A stretch of DNA of 64,000 bases, taken from Caldilineaceae bacterium (GTDB lineage Bacteria; Chloroflexota; Anaerolineae; Caldilineales; Caldilineaceae). The notes beneath the pieces were generated by a model. It was not told the origin of the DNA. It made no database searches and saw only the letters and a program-made list of their open reading frames with translations. Position 1 is the stretch's first letter. Every line of letters starts with the position of its first letter. The DNA lies in contig JAHBVF010000027.1 in assembly GCA_019637685.1 (NCBI GenBank), positions 1 through 64,000 of the forward strand. The letters are read 5' to 3'. This document shows positions 47,530 through 56,690 of this stretch, piece after piece. A program made the position numbers and the translations under genes.

Positions 47530-49005
47530 ATGACCAATCGTCCGAACCTGCTCTACATTCACACCGACCAGCACAGCCCCCACGTCACCGGCTGTTACGG
47601 CGACCCTCTGGTGGAGACGCCCAATCTCGACCGACTGGCCGCGGGGGGCGCGCTCTTTGAGAATGTCTACTGCTGCTCGCCCATCTGTGTTCCCTCTCGC
47701 ATGTCCATGCTGTCGGGCCGCCACCCCTACCAGAACGACTGCTGGACAAACGAGCACATTCTGGATTCTGGTATTCCCACCCTGGCCCATTCAATGGGCG
47801 CGGCCGGTTATCAGCCTGCCCTGGCCGGGCGCATGCACAGCCTGGGGCCGGATCAGTTGCGGGGCTACGCCGAACGCTTTGTGGGCGATCACAGCGCCAA
47901 CCACTTGGGCAATAAGGGGCCAAGCCGGGGCGTGCTGGAAGGCACAGCCGGTCCCCACCGCATCAGCCTGGAGAAATCCGGCTCCGGCCAAATGGGGTAT
48001 CAGGTCCACGACGAAGACGTGACCGCGGCGGCTGTGGACTTTCTCAATCGCCAGGGCGTACAGAAACGGGCTGGTCTGATGGAGCAGCCCTTTTCCCTGA
48101 CCGTCGGCCTGATGATGCCGCACCCGCCCTACGTGGCCCGGGCCGAGGATTTCAACCGCTATGCCCAGGGGATGACACTGCCCCGCAAACCCGCCCCCTT
48201 TGAGAGCGTAACCCATCCCCATCTGCGCTGGTGGCGGAGCCACACGGAGATCGAAGAAGTGACAGATGCCGAAATCCTGCGTGCCCGCGCGGCCTATTGG
48301 GGGCTGGTCCACCGGGTCGATTGTCTGGTGGGGGAGATTCTGGCCGCGCTCACCGCCAACGGCTTTGGCGACAATACACTGATTGTCTACACTTCGGATC
48401 ACGGCGATATGCAGGGCGAGCACGGCCTGTGGTGGAAGCACGTATTTTATGAGGAGTCTGTGCGGGTCCCGCTGATTGTCAACTGGCCGGGAGTGGTGGC
48501 CGCGGGCCAGCGCCGGACCGAAGTGGTCAGCGCGCTGGATGTGACCGCATCCATTCTGGATGGACTGGGCGCGCCGGCTCTGCCCAACTCCCCCGGACGC
48601 ACGCTGCTGCCTTTGATCGACGGGCGGGCCAATCCACCCGCCTGGGAGAATGTGGCCTTCTCCGAATATTGCACGGATCAGTTCGGCCCCCCGGAGGGCG
48701 CGTATCAACGGATGATCCGCCGGGACGAGTGGAAACTGGTCTACTATCACTGGCAGCCGCCCCAGCTCTTCAACCTGCGGGAAGACCCGGGCGAACTGGT
48801 CGATCGGGCGGCTGATCCCGGCTGTGCGGGCGTGTTGGCCGACCTCCACGCCGCGCTGCTGAGCGGCTGGGACCCGGACCGGATTGTGGCCCGGATAGCC
48901 GACAAGAAAAAAGATGTGCCCATTTTGACCCATTGGGCGCGCAACACCCAGCCCGAAGAACGCTATCGCTGGGATCTGCGCACAGAAATGAACTGGCTGG
49001 ACTGA
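47530..49005 (+). CDS. Sulfatase, formylglycine type (second)
   Basis: 491 aa. TDQH at 12-15, Cys53 in CVPSRMSML is the formylglycine site, and YTSDHGDMQGEHGLWWKH supplies further metal/sulfate ligands. No signal peptide. Distinct from the sulfatase at 1470 (Val-Pro-Ser versus Ser-Pro-Thr after the Cys). Substrate unknown. A 15-bp hairpin follows the stop. Confidence 0.9.
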   Translation: MTNRPNLLYIHTDQHSPHVTGCYGDPLVETPNLDRLAAGGALFENVYCCSPICVPSRMSMLSGRHPYQNDCWTNEHILDSGIPTLAHSMGAAGYQPALAGRMHSLGPDQLRGYAERFVGDHSANHLGNKGPSRGVLEGTAGPHRISLEKSGSGQMGYQVHDEDVTAAAVDFLNRQGVQKRAGLMEQPFSLTVGLMMPHPPYVARAEDFNRYAQGMTLPRKPAPFESVTHPHLRWWRSHTEIEEVTDAEILRARAAYWGLVHRVDCLVGEILAALTANGFGDNTLIVYTSDHGDMQGEHGLWWKHVFYEESVRVPLIVNWPGVVAAGQRRTEVVSALDVTASILDGLGAPALPNSPGRTLLPLIDGRANPPAWENVAFSEYCTDQFGPPEGAYQRMIRRDEWKLVYYHWQPPQLFNLREDPGELVDRAADPGCAGVLADLHAALLSGWDPDRIVARIADKKKDVPILTHWARNTQPEERYRWDLRTEMNWLD

Positions 49006-49022
49006 GAACGCGATTTCCGAAT

Positions 49023-49063
49023 GGGGGAACGCGTGTGGGGTGCAGCCTCACACGCGTTCCCCC
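49023..49063 (+). terminator. 15-bp hairpin abutting the next start codon
   Basis: Perfect stem GGGGGAACGCGTGTG / CACACGCGTTCCCCC with an 11-nt loop, 17 bp after the sulfatase stop and ending 2 nt before the ATG at 49066. May terminate the sulfatase message or hide the start of the next gene. Confidence 0.6.
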
Positions 49064-49065
49064 TT

Positions 49066-50160
49066 ATGAAAGGACAGACTACCATTTCCACTACTGCTGC
49101 CGACACAAAAAAGCCATTTGAGATCGGCGTCTATTCCTTTGTGGAACTGACGCCCGACCCGGAAACCGGCGTGGCTATCAGCCCGACCCAGCGCATGGCC
49201 AATCTGCTGGAAACAATAGAACTGGCCGATCAGGTGGGGCTGGATGTCTTTGCCCTGGGCGAACATCACCGACCGGAGTTCATCTCCTCGGCTCCGGCGG
49301 TGATTCTGGCCGCGGCCGCGGCCCGCACCCGGCGCATCCATCTGTCCAGCGCGGTCACCGTCCTCAGCTCCGCCGATCCCGTGCGGGTCTTCCAGGACTT
49401 CGCCTCCCTGGACCTGATCTCTCTGGGCCGGGCGGAAGTGATGGCGGGCCGGGGATCGTTCATCGAGTCCTTCCCTCTCTTTGGCTATGACCTGAAGGAT
49501 TACAACGAACTCTTTGAGGAAAAGCTGGGACTGCTGTTGGCCCTGAACGAAGGCGAGCGGGTGACCTGGACGGGCAAGCATCGCGCGTCCCTCGACAATC
49601 TGGGCGTCTATCCCCGCCCCCACGGCGAGAAGCTGCCCATTTGGGTGGCGGTGGGGGGCACGCCGGAATCGGTGGCGCGGGCTGCCAGGCTGGGTCTGCC
49701 CATGGCCCTGGCTATTATCGGCGGTACACCGGCCCGTTTCGCCCCCTTTGTGGAGTACTATCGGGAGACGGCCGCGGAGGCCGGTCACGACCCGGCCCGT
49801 CTGCCGGTGAGTATCAATTCCCACGGCTTCATCGCCGACGATTCCCAGCAGGCCGCGGACGATTACTGGCCCGGCTTTTCGTTGATAATGGGCAAGATTG
49901 GCCGAGAGCGGGGCTGGAGCGGCATCACCCGTCAGCAGTACGACGCGTCCCGTGGCCTGACGGGCGCTGACTTTATCGGCAATCCGGACGAGATTATCGA
50001 GAAAATCCTCTATCAGCACAATCTCTTCGGCCACCAGCGGCTGATGCTGCAACTGGGCCTGGGGATGATTGCCCACGCCAAAGCCATGCGTGCCATCGAG
50101 CTTCTGGGCACAGTCGTCGCGCCCGCGGTGCGGGAGGAGATCAACAAGCGGAATGGCTGA
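49066..50160 (+). CDS. LLM-class flavin-dependent oxidoreductase (luciferase-like)
   Basis: 364 aa from the ATG at 49066. Luciferase-like TIM barrel: [15 protein letters not shown] (about 68-82), [34 protein letters not shown] and [18 protein letters not shown]. It uses FMN or F420 for oxidation of an unknown substrate. No Shine-Dalgarno is possible because the hairpin ends 2 nt upstream. Confidence 0.85.
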   Translation: MKGQTTISTTAADTKKPFEIGVYSFVELTPDPETGVAISPTQRMANLLETIELADQVGLDVFALGEHHRPEFISSAPAVILAAAAARTRRIHLSSAVTVLSSADPVRVFQDFASLDLISLGRAEVMAGRGSFIESFPLFGYDLKDYNELFEEKLGLLLALNEGERVTWTGKHRASLDNLGVYPRPHGEKLPIWVAVGGTPESVARAARLGLPMALAIIGGTPARFAPFVEYYRETAAEAGHDPARLPVSINSHGFIADDSQQAADDYWPGFSLIMGKIGRERGWSGITRQQYDASRGLTGADFIGNPDEIIEKILYQHNLFGHQRLMLQLGLGMIAHAKAMRAIELLGTVVAPAVREEINKRNG

Positions 50161-50193
50161 GAGCGCGGGCCGCTGAGAGAGGAGAAGAGATTG

Positions 50194-50230
50194 TGAGTCC
50201 GCTGCAAAAAGGTCAATTTCTCCCGCGGAG
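50194..50230. repeat. Dispersed 35-bp repeat, copy 1
   Basis: Reverse complement reads CGGGAGAAATTGACCTTTTTGCAGCGGACTCA-like sequence, matching 56581-56616. The rest of 50161-50407 holds a decamer-phased TTTATCAGTG repeat (50275-50310) and no gene. Confidence 0.65.
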
Positions 50231-50407
50231 ACGCGGGGTCGCAGAGAATTTCAGGAGAGAATCCTTCTTTTTATCAGCGTTTATCAGTGTCTATCAGTGG
50301 CTTAAAGGGCTTTTTGCAGTGGAGCCATCGAGAGCATATCAACAGTGGGTGGGCAGAGGACAGTAACCTGCTGAAGCAGTTCAATCATCATAGGAGGAAG
50401 GCCGGAA

Positions 50408-51319
50408 ATGCCGGAAATCGCGATTAATTTGGAAGGGCAAAATGGGCTGAACTGGCCCCGTTGGAAGCGGATTGCGGCCGCGGTGGAGGATTTGGGCTAC
50501 GCCGCGCTCACCCGCTCGGATCATTTCACCAATCCCAACCCGCCGGATATGGATTCTCTGGAACTGTGGGTTTCCCTGACCTGGCTGGCCGACAACACAA
50601 AGCGTATCGAATTCGGCCCGCTGGTGTCGCCGGTCTCTTTTCGCCACCCGGCCATGACCGCGCGTATGGCAACGGCTGTGGACGATCTCTCCGGCGGGCG
50701 GCTGGTTCTGGGCGTGGGCGCGGGCTGGCAAGTGCGGGAGCACCACAACTTCAGCTACGATCTGCTGGATGTGCCCCAGCGTATGGCCCGTTTTGAAGAG
50801 GGCTTGTCTATCATCCATCACCTGCTGAAGAAGGACGAGCCGTTGGACTATCCCGGCCAATATTACCAGATGCACGAGGCTGTGATTCTGCCCCGTCCCC
50901 AGCGGCCCGGCGGAACCCGTCTGCTGGTGGGTGGCAACGGGCCAACCCGCACCCTGCCGCTCACTGCGACCTACGCTGACGAGTGGAATGGGGTCTTTCT
51001 GCCCGCCAGCCGTTACGCTGAATTGTCCACTCTGCTGGACTCGCTTCTGCGTGAACGGGGGCGCGAACCGGCCAGCGTGCGCCGCTCGCTGATGACGGGA
51101 ATTGTCTTTGGGCGTACCGCGCAGGAAGTGGAAGCGCGGCTGCAGGACAGGGATCGGGGCGAGCTGCGGGCCAGGGGTATTCTGGTGGGCACTGCCGACG
51201 AAATTGCCGATCAGGTGGCTGAACTGGACGCGGCAGGTGTTCAGCGGCTGATGTTGCAGTGGTTGGATCAGGACGACATCGAGGGCCTGGAGATTCTGGC
51301 CCGGCGGCTGATCGGGTAG
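50408..51319 (+). CDS. LLM-class flavin/F420-dependent oxidoreductase (second)
   Basis: 303 aa. LTRSDHFTNPNPPDMDSLELW, TKRIEFGPLVSPVSFRHPAMTARMATAVDDLSGGRLVLGVGAGW and LLVGGNGPTRTLPLTATYADEWNG are hallmarks of the F420-type luciferase-like group. AGGAGG precedes the ATG. Not closely similar to the neighbour at 49066. Reaction unknown. Convergent with the NYN gene 36 bp away. Confidence 0.86.
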   Translation: MPEIAINLEGQNGLNWPRWKRIAAAVEDLGYAALTRSDHFTNPNPPDMDSLELWVSLTWLADNTKRIEFGPLVSPVSFRHPAMTARMATAVDDLSGGRLVLGVGAGWQVREHHNFSYDLLDVPQRMARFEEGLSIIHHLLKKDEPLDYPGQYYQMHEAVILPRPQRPGGTRLLVGGNGPTRTLPLTATYADEWNGVFLPASRYAELSTLLDSLLRERGREPASVRRSLMTGIVFGRTAQEVEARLQDRDRGELRARGILVGTADEIADQVAELDAAGVQRLMLQWLDQDDIEGLEILARRLIG

Positions 51320-51355
51320 AGATGGATTGAAGTGGGGGGGCAATCCCCCCCTCTC

Positions 51356-53317
51356 TCACGCCTCTTCCCCGCCTGTTTCCGCATCCTCGGGTGTTTGGGG
51401 CAGCATCAGCTTTGCCCGCACATCCTCGCCGCTGAGCAGACGGGTGAGGATGTTGCGGGTCTCTTCGGAACCGGCCAATTGGTCCTCGTCCTCCAGCAGG
51501 GCAAGACGCTGGATGATTCCCCGCAGCAGGGCCGGGTTAATCCGCACAATCTCCTGGGCCAGTTCCAGCCAGCGGCGGCGCACATTTTCGTTGCGGTGGT
51601 TGTGGAGCAGCACGCACAGCCGGGCCGGGTGGGTGCGTCCGGGCGGCACTTTGAGAAGATCGCTGTATTCGTTGGGGGCAATGGTAAAGTAGAAGGAGAG
51701 CATCGGCGGAACCAGTTTGCGCACCCGATCCCAGACCGGCTCGGTCTCCTTTACAATCGCAAAAAAGGCCTGGTAATAGAGGGTGGCCCGTTGGTAATTG
51801 TGCCGGGAAAAGTGGGCACCGGCTGTGGCCGCGCAATAGCTGGCCAGATACCATTCCATGTCCATCATACTGGCGCCGGGCTGTTTCTCCAGCAGCAGCA
51901 GATACATCATTTTGGCCGCCTTCATAAAATGCACCCGGGCCTGCTCAAAGTCTGCGGTGCGGATTTCCAGCCCTTCGCTGTTTTGTCGGACAGCCTCTTC
52001 CAGTGTCGGCGCTTCGTCCAATCGCCAGTTCACCAGGTCCTGCAGGGCGATACGCGCGTCTTTATTCTGGGCCAAGTGGGTGGGCAATTTGTGCCCATTT
52101 TCCAGACCACTCCTGCTGTCAAGTTCGTTCTGTGTCTGGCCTGCCAATTCGCGCAGGGCCTTCACCTCTTCCTGCGCGTCGGACCTGCCATACAGAAGCC
52201 GGGCCAGCACTTCATCGTCAATTTCCAGATTGCGCTGCACCAGTGCCGTCACATAGACGCTTTCGCAGCGGCGCACAAAACAGCGCTGGGACAGATCGGG
52301 CAGGGGCGTCAGGCTGTCCAGCTCCCAGGATTCGGGCTGGTGGGCAAGCACACCGGCCTGTTTGATCAAACGGGCCACTTCCTGGATATCCTCCCGGTTG
52401 CGCAGCAGATTGGCCCCGTCGTACTGCTCTTTCAGCCGGCGGGTGGCTTCGTCCAGGGTATAGGTGGCTGGTTCGCTGTCGAGCAGTTTGAAGAGGGATT
52501 GCAACACATCCTGGCGGATTTCCGGGTCCACCAGGCCATAGCCCGCGGTGTTGAGGGCCGTGCGATATTGGAGCGTCTGGTCTACTTCGGCCCGGGCCAC
52601 ATAGGTGGAACGGAATGAAACCTGCGCGCCGCCGTCTGTCTGGGGATAGAGAACGACTTCGTTTTGTGCGCTTAGAAAATGCTGCAAGGAAGGAAACCCC
52701 AGATCGCTGGCCTGGAAACCGGGCTGCCTGCTCTCGATTTCCGCTTGCAGGCTGGCCAAGGGAACCCGGCCCGTTGGCAGACGCCGAGACAGAAATTGCA
52801 GGGCGGTGAGAACCACCTGGCGGGCGTTGTCCAACTGAAAACCGGTGGAGCGTTCTTCCCGCTCCATCAGATCGTCATAGATGACAAATTCGCCGCACGC
52901 CCGCACCAGCAGGTCACTGGTGGCATCCCGCAGACCCACGCCCACCACTTTGCGTCCATAGCCCCGCAGACGGCGGGCCACCGCGGTAAAGTCGCTGTCG
53001 CCTGTCACCAGCACAAAGGTTGTCAAGCCGGGATTGGTCAGTGCCGCCTCGATCACATCCACAGCCATCACAATGTCGGCGCTGTTCTTTTTGGTGTAGT
53101 TCCCATACCGGAAGAGTTGGGTCAGATCGATGGCTTGTTCCAATAGCTCCTGACGATAGCGGCTGAAACGGGTCCAGTCGCCGTAGGCTTTCTTGACCAC
53201 ACAGCGGCCAAATTTTTCGGCCACCTGAATGAGCCTCTCCACATCGCAGCGCCCATAGGCTTCTTCGGCGGAAATGACAATATTTTCAAAATCCAAAAAT
53301 ACCGCGACCTGTTCCAT
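51356..53317 (-). CDS. NYN-domain ribonuclease-like protein with LOTUS/OST-HTH domain
   Basis: 653 aa. Residues 1-155: NYN (LabA/DUF88) PIN-like fold with the acidic metal site: FLDFEN (Asp9, Asn12), ADIVMAVD (Asp81, Asp87), TGDSDF (Asp107, Asp109). Residues about 165-235: a winged-helix LOTUS-type domain (VVLTALQFLSRRLPTGRVPLASLQAEIESRQPGF), with a second similar stretch near 265-340. The C-terminal 280 residues are helical and TPR-like (HFSRHNYQRATLYYQAFFAIV). Predicted RNA-binding endoribonuclease. Single gene; target unknown. Confidence 0.82.
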   Translation of the reverse strand: MEQVAVFLDFENIVISAEEAYGRCDVERLIQVAEKFGRCVVKKAYGDWTRFSRYRQELLEQAIDLTQLFRYGNYTKKNSADIVMAVDVIEAALTNPGLTTFVLVTGDSDFTAVARRLRGYGRKVVGVGLRDATSDLLVRACGEFVIYDDLMEREERSTGFQLDNARQVVLTALQFLSRRLPTGRVPLASLQAEIESRQPGFQASDLGFPSLQHFLSAQNEVVLYPQTDGGAQVSFRSTYVARAEVDQTLQYRTALNTAGYGLVDPEIRQDVLQSLFKLLDSEPATYTLDEATRRLKEQYDGANLLRNREDIQEVARLIKQAGVLAHQPESWELDSLTPLPDLSQRCFVRRCESVYVTALVQRNLEIDDEVLARLLYGRSDAQEEVKALRELAGQTQNELDSRSGLENGHKLPTHLAQNKDARIALQDLVNWRLDEAPTLEEAVRQNSEGLEIRTADFEQARVHFMKAAKMMYLLLLEKQPGASMMDMEWYLASYCAATAGAHFSRHNYQRATLYYQAFFAIVKETEPVWDRVRKLVPPMLSFYFTIAPNEYSDLLKVPPGRTHPARLCVLLHNHRNENVRRRWLELAQEIVRINPALLRGIIQRLALLEDEDQLAGSEETRNILTRLLSGEDVRAKLMLPQTPEDAETGGEEA

Positions 53318-53759
53318 CGGTTTTCCCTTAATGTTGTGTTGTTCCGTCAGCTAAGTGAAGATATGGCAGCCAGCACTTCGGGGGGCGGGAAGCAAACTTA
53401 CTATATCACATCGACACGAATAGTAAATTTTGATAGTTACATGATTTATTACGAAACCCAGTGCCACGGTGCATCCGGTTTGGCGTCTTCTGTTCCACAG
53501 GGCAGTTTCAAAAGGCAATTCCATAAACGTACAGGCAGTAATGCTGTGGGCGCGCAACCTGCCTGTTTTCGACGCCGGGGGGAAGTTAATGGTAAAATTC
53601 CTTGACATTTTTCACCGCGACAACTTTTGTATCAGCTTGGGTGCTCTGCCCAACAGCAGCGGGCATCACAAAAAGTGGGCGTAGCCTGCGCAGGATGTAC
53701 TGGTTTGATCTGCGCCAATTCGTGCCCACATTTTTCATCAGTTTTGATAGGAACCCACA
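53318..53759. other. AT-rich divergent intergenic region
   Basis: 442 bp between the NYN gene (-) and the YchF-like gene (+), distinctly AT-richer around 53395-53460 (e.g. tatatcacatcg, gtaaattttgatag). Apart from the promoter at 53602-53630 I see no gene; the short open frames have no family resemblance. Confidence 0.6.
53602..53630 (+). promoter_or_regulatory. Promoter of the YchF-like gene
   Basis: Consensus TTGACA (53602-53607), 17-bp spacer, TTTTGT (53625-53630); a TTGTAT two bases later is an alternative -10. Confidence 0.55.
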
Positions 53760-54821
53760 ATGAGGATCGGAATTATCGGCTTGCCCAATAGCGGCAAGAC
53801 AACCATCTATAACGCATTAACCCGCAGCGACAGGGAAACAGGCCCTTTTTCTACAGGCCAGATGGAAACCCACACCGCGGTTGTAAACGTCCCCGATCCC
53901 CGGGTGGCCGCGCTCTCCGCGATGTTCAATCCCCGCAAGACCATCGATGCTCAGGTGATATACAGCGACATCTCTGGACTGTCCAAAGGGGGCGCTATCA
54001 CAGGTCCTTTGCTCAATGCCATTGCGGCCAGCGACGCACTGATGCTGGTGGCCCGCGCTTTTGAAGACGAAGACGTGCCCCACCCCGACGAACGCATCGA
54101 TCCGGCACGAGACCTGGCCGCGATTGAGACCGAATGCATTCTGAACGATATGTCGGTGATTGAAAACCGTCTGGCTCGATTGGCTGGTCAGAAAAGCCGG
54201 GGAACCATCCCGGAGCGGCAGAAGATGGAAAAGGAAGAGGCCCTGCTGCAACGCCTGGCCGCGGTGCTGGAAGAAGAACAGCCCCTGCGCGGTGTCGAGA
54301 TCAGCGACGAGGAGCGCAAGCAACTGGGCGGCTTTGGGCTTCTCTCCCTCAAACCCCTGCTGCGGGTGATCAATGGCGGCGACGACGACAGCGAAGAAGC
54401 CTTCGCCGATCTGCTGGACGAAAATACTTTCTTCCTGCGCGGCCGGCTGGAAGCTGAAATCGCCCAGATGGAACCAGCGGAAGCTGCCGAGTTTCTGGCC
54501 GATTTTGGCATCGACGAACCGGGGCTGAACCGGGCCATCCGGCGCTGTTACAATCTGCTCGGTCTTATCAGCTTCTTTACTGTGGGCGAAGACGAAGTGC
54601 GGGCCTGGACAGTGCGCAAAGACGCGCCCGCGCCCGAAGCAGCCGGTGTCATCCATTCGGATCTGCAAAAAGGATTTATCCGCGCCGAAACCATTGCCTA
54701 TGACGATTTGATGGCCGCCGGCAGTATGGCGGAAGCCCGCAAATTGGGCAAGCTGCGGCTGGAAGGCAAGGAGTACCCGGTGATGGATGGGGACATTCTG
54801 AACATTCGCTTCAACGTCTAG
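53760..54821 (+). CDS. ychF: YchF/OLA1-family GTPase/ATPase
   Basis: 353 aa, TRAFAC-class P-loop protein. G1 is GLPNSGKTT (7-15), G3 DISGLSKGG (70-78), and a coiled-coil insert spans about 125-190. The C-terminal TGS domain (about 285-353) ends VMDGDILNIRFNV. YchF acts in translation and stress, preferring ATP. The G4 region reads KPLLRVINGGDDDS where YchF usually has NVDE/NMSE, so this is a divergent member. Not in an operon. Confidence 0.85.
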   Translation: MRIGIIGLPNSGKTTIYNALTRSDRETGPFSTGQMETHTAVVNVPDPRVAALSAMFNPRKTIDAQVIYSDISGLSKGGAITGPLLNAIAASDALMLVARAFEDEDVPHPDERIDPARDLAAIETECILNDMSVIENRLARLAGQKSRGTIPERQKMEKEEALLQRLAAVLEEEQPLRGVEISDEERKQLGGFGLLSLKPLLRVINGGDDDSEEAFADLLDENTFFLRGRLEAEIAQMEPAEAAEFLADFGIDEPGLNRAIRRCYNLLGLISFFTVGEDEVRAWTVRKDAPAPEAAGVIHSDLQKGFIRAETIAYDDLMAAGSMAEARKLGKLRLEGKEYPVMDGDILNIRFNV

Positions 54822-54868
54822 CGGCTTGTCGGCTGCCCCAATCTTTGTGAATTTCCGCACAGGTAAAC

Positions 54869-54897
54869 TTGTGCGATCAACCCTGGACAGGTATACT
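54869..54897 (+). promoter_or_regulatory. Promoter of the S1-domain gene
   Basis: TTGTGC (54869-54874), 17 bp, TATACT (54892-54897); leader of about 50 nt before the ATG. Confidence 0.75.
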
Positions 54898-54953
54898 GTA
54901 GAGCGCATCGGCGTTGCGCAGGGACAACGCCGTCATCTATTCAGGAGCTACGT

Positions 54954-56303
54954 ATGACTGAGGAAACCCGTATCGTTGAGGAAAGTACCGCTGCCGAAAT
55001 GGCCGCTGAAGTGGAGGCTGTGGAGGCTGAGACCACTGCCGCGCCGGTAGAAGAAATACCGGTTGCCGAAAAAGCAGTGGATGCGGCTCAAGAAGCCGTT
55101 GCCGGAGTGCAGGAAGAGACCGCCGCCATTGCCGAAGACACAACGGAAGCTGTGGCTGAGGTGGTGGATGGAGCAGAGGCAACTGTCGAAGCTGTTGCCG
55201 AAGCGCAGGAAGAGGCTGCCGCAGCCGTAGAAAGCGCTGCCGCGCCGGTTGTCGAAGCTGTGGGAGAAGCTGCCACGGAAACAGCCACAGAAACCGAGAA
55301 TGCAGTCACCCGCGCGGCCAGCAATGTGGGTCAGGCTATCGCCGACACGGTGGAGACTGTTTCAGAATCTGTCTCGACGGCTGTAGAAAATGTGACTGAA
55401 AAAGTAGCCGAAGGCATTGAAGAAGCAAAAGAGACGGTTTCAGAGGCCGTAGCCGCGGTCACTGGCAAAGATGAGACAACAGAAGCAACTGCCAAGCAGG
55501 AAGTTTCTGCCAAAAAAGAGAGCAGTGACGACGGATCGGACGACGAGGGCGACAAACGGGTCGTACGCCTGAGTGTGGGCCAGGAAGTCAAGGGCGTGAT
55601 CAAGCGCATCACAGATTTTGGCGCTTTTGTGGACATCGGCGCTGGCCGGGATGGATTGATTCACATTTCCGAAATGGCTGTGGGTCGTGTCAATCAGGTG
55701 TCCGACGTTGTCCAGGCTGGTCAGGAAATGACCCTCTGGATCAAGAAATTGGACCGAGCGCGCAACCGCATCAGCCTGACGCTGATTTCGCCCGACACCA
55801 AAACCATCAAAGACATCAACGAAGGCGACATTGTGCCGGGCACTGTCACTCGGCTGGTCCCCTACGGCGCGTTTATCGATATCGGCGTGGGCACAGATGC
55901 CCTGTTGCATGTGCGGGAGATGAGCAACAATTACGTTGCCAAGCCCGAAGATGTGGTCAAATCCGGGGAGACCTTCGATGTGCGGATTGTTACGGTCAAC
56001 CGCCGCCGCCGCCGCATCGACCTGAGTCTGAAGGGGCTGCGGGACGAGCCGGAGCCGGAAGTGGCTGAGATGGCCGAGGCTGCTGCCGCGTTGGGCGTGC
56101 AGGAAGACGCCGAGATTGTCGATGCCTATGAGAATGTACAGGTTCTTTCCCCAATGGAACTGGCCTTCAAACGGGCAATGGAAGCGGAAGGCGTGGAAGT
56201 AGATGCCAATCCATCCCCCAAACGGCGGGGTCGCCGCGGCAAGAAGAATCGGGCCATGCAGGACGAAATTATTCGCCGCACTCTGGAAACAATGCGCGAA
56301 TAG
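54954..56303 (+). CDS. S1 RNA-binding protein with long acidic Ala/Glu-rich N-terminus
   Basis: 449 aa. Residues 1-200 are almost only Ala, Glu, Val and Thr in a heptad-like pattern (EAV, AAEVEAVE), predicted as an extended amphipathic helix. Two S1 domains follow: 208-275 (VGQEVKGVIKRITDFGAFVDIG) and about 290-362 (IVPGTVTRLVPYGAFIDIG). The tail is basic (PKRRGRRGKKNR). Likely binds mRNA or rRNA like ribosomal protein S1 relatives. CAGGAG precedes the ATG. Confidence 0.85.
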   Translation: MTEETRIVEESTAAEMAAEVEAVEAETTAAPVEEIPVAEKAVDAAQEAVAGVQEETAAIAEDTTEAVAEVVDGAEATVEAVAEAQEEAAAAVESAAAPVVEAVGEAATETATETENAVTRAASNVGQAIADTVETVSESVSTAVENVTEKVAEGIEEAKETVSEAVAAVTGKDETTEATAKQEVSAKKESSDDGSDDEGDKRVVRLSVGQEVKGVIKRITDFGAFVDIGAGRDGLIHISEMAVGRVNQVSDVVQAGQEMTLWIKKLDRARNRISLTLISPDTKTIKDINEGDIVPGTVTRLVPYGAFIDIGVGTDALLHVREMSNNYVAKPEDVVKSGETFDVRIVTVNRRRRRIDLSLKGLRDEPEPEVAEMAEAAAALGVQEDAEIVDAYENVQVLSPMELAFKRAMEAEGVEVDANPSPKRRGRRGKKNRAMQDEIIRRTLETMRE

Positions 56304-56324
56304 GCGTTTTTGTAATTCGATAGC

Positions 56325-56357
56325 AAAGGGCGATGGAAATACTTTCCATCGCCCTTT
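56325..56357 (+). terminator. Terminator of the S1-domain gene
   Basis: Perfect stem AAAGGGCGATGGAAA / TTTCCATCGCCCTTT with a 3-nt loop, 21 bp after the stop. Confidence 0.8.
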
Positions 56358-56393
56358 GTGACTATTCAGGCTGAACTGATTGCAAGAAAGATC

Positions 56394-56555
56394 GTGACTA
56401 TTCAGCCATAAGCCAGCCGGTTAGCAAACGTCGGTTGAGTAGCCTGGGGCAGTTTCCAGGCGTATCGAAACCAAAGCGGGTAGACCCGCAAACTGGTTTC
56501 GATACGGCCACATACTACCGTGGCCTACTCAACCGGCGCTGGCCTGAATAGTCAC
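56394..56555. mobile_element. 162-bp MITE-like palindromic element, copy 2
   Basis: Same termini and length as 35556-35717, with only a few substitutions, but the 22-bp core at 56473-56494 is the reverse complement of that in copy 1. An extra terminal sequence GTGACTATTCAGGC at 56358-56371 marks a partial end just upstream. Confidence 0.85.
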
Positions 56556-56556
56556 C

Positions 56557-56603
56557 AAAAAAGGTCAATTCCCCCACGCTCCGCGGGGGAATTGACCTTT
56601 TTT
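56557..56603. terminator. Bidirectional terminator
   Basis: 19-bp perfect stem AAAAAAGGTCAATTCCCCC / GGGGGAATTGACCTTTTTT with a 9-nt loop. U-runs on both strands; it lies between the S1 gene (+) and nadA (-). Confidence 0.85.
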
Positions 56604-56616
56604 GCAGTGGACTCAC
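56581..56616. repeat. Dispersed 35-bp repeat, copy 2
   Basis: Matches the reverse complement of 50194-50230; the right arm of the bidirectional terminator is part of it. Confidence 0.65.
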
Positions 56617-56690
56617 AGATGGACACAGATTTTTTCCCTACCATCTATGGAATCTGTGTCATCTGTGGATAGCTGTTTTTCGGAAGAGAC

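Noticed and set aside
51332..52618. 428-codon plus-strand frame opposite the NYN gene
   Set aside because: Its composition mirrors the antisense codon pattern and no family is recognisable; the minus-strand protein has clear domains.
53336..53605. 89-codon frame upstream of ychF
   Set aside because: No Shine-Dalgarno, no recognisable domain, AT-rich DNA, and it overlaps the promoter.
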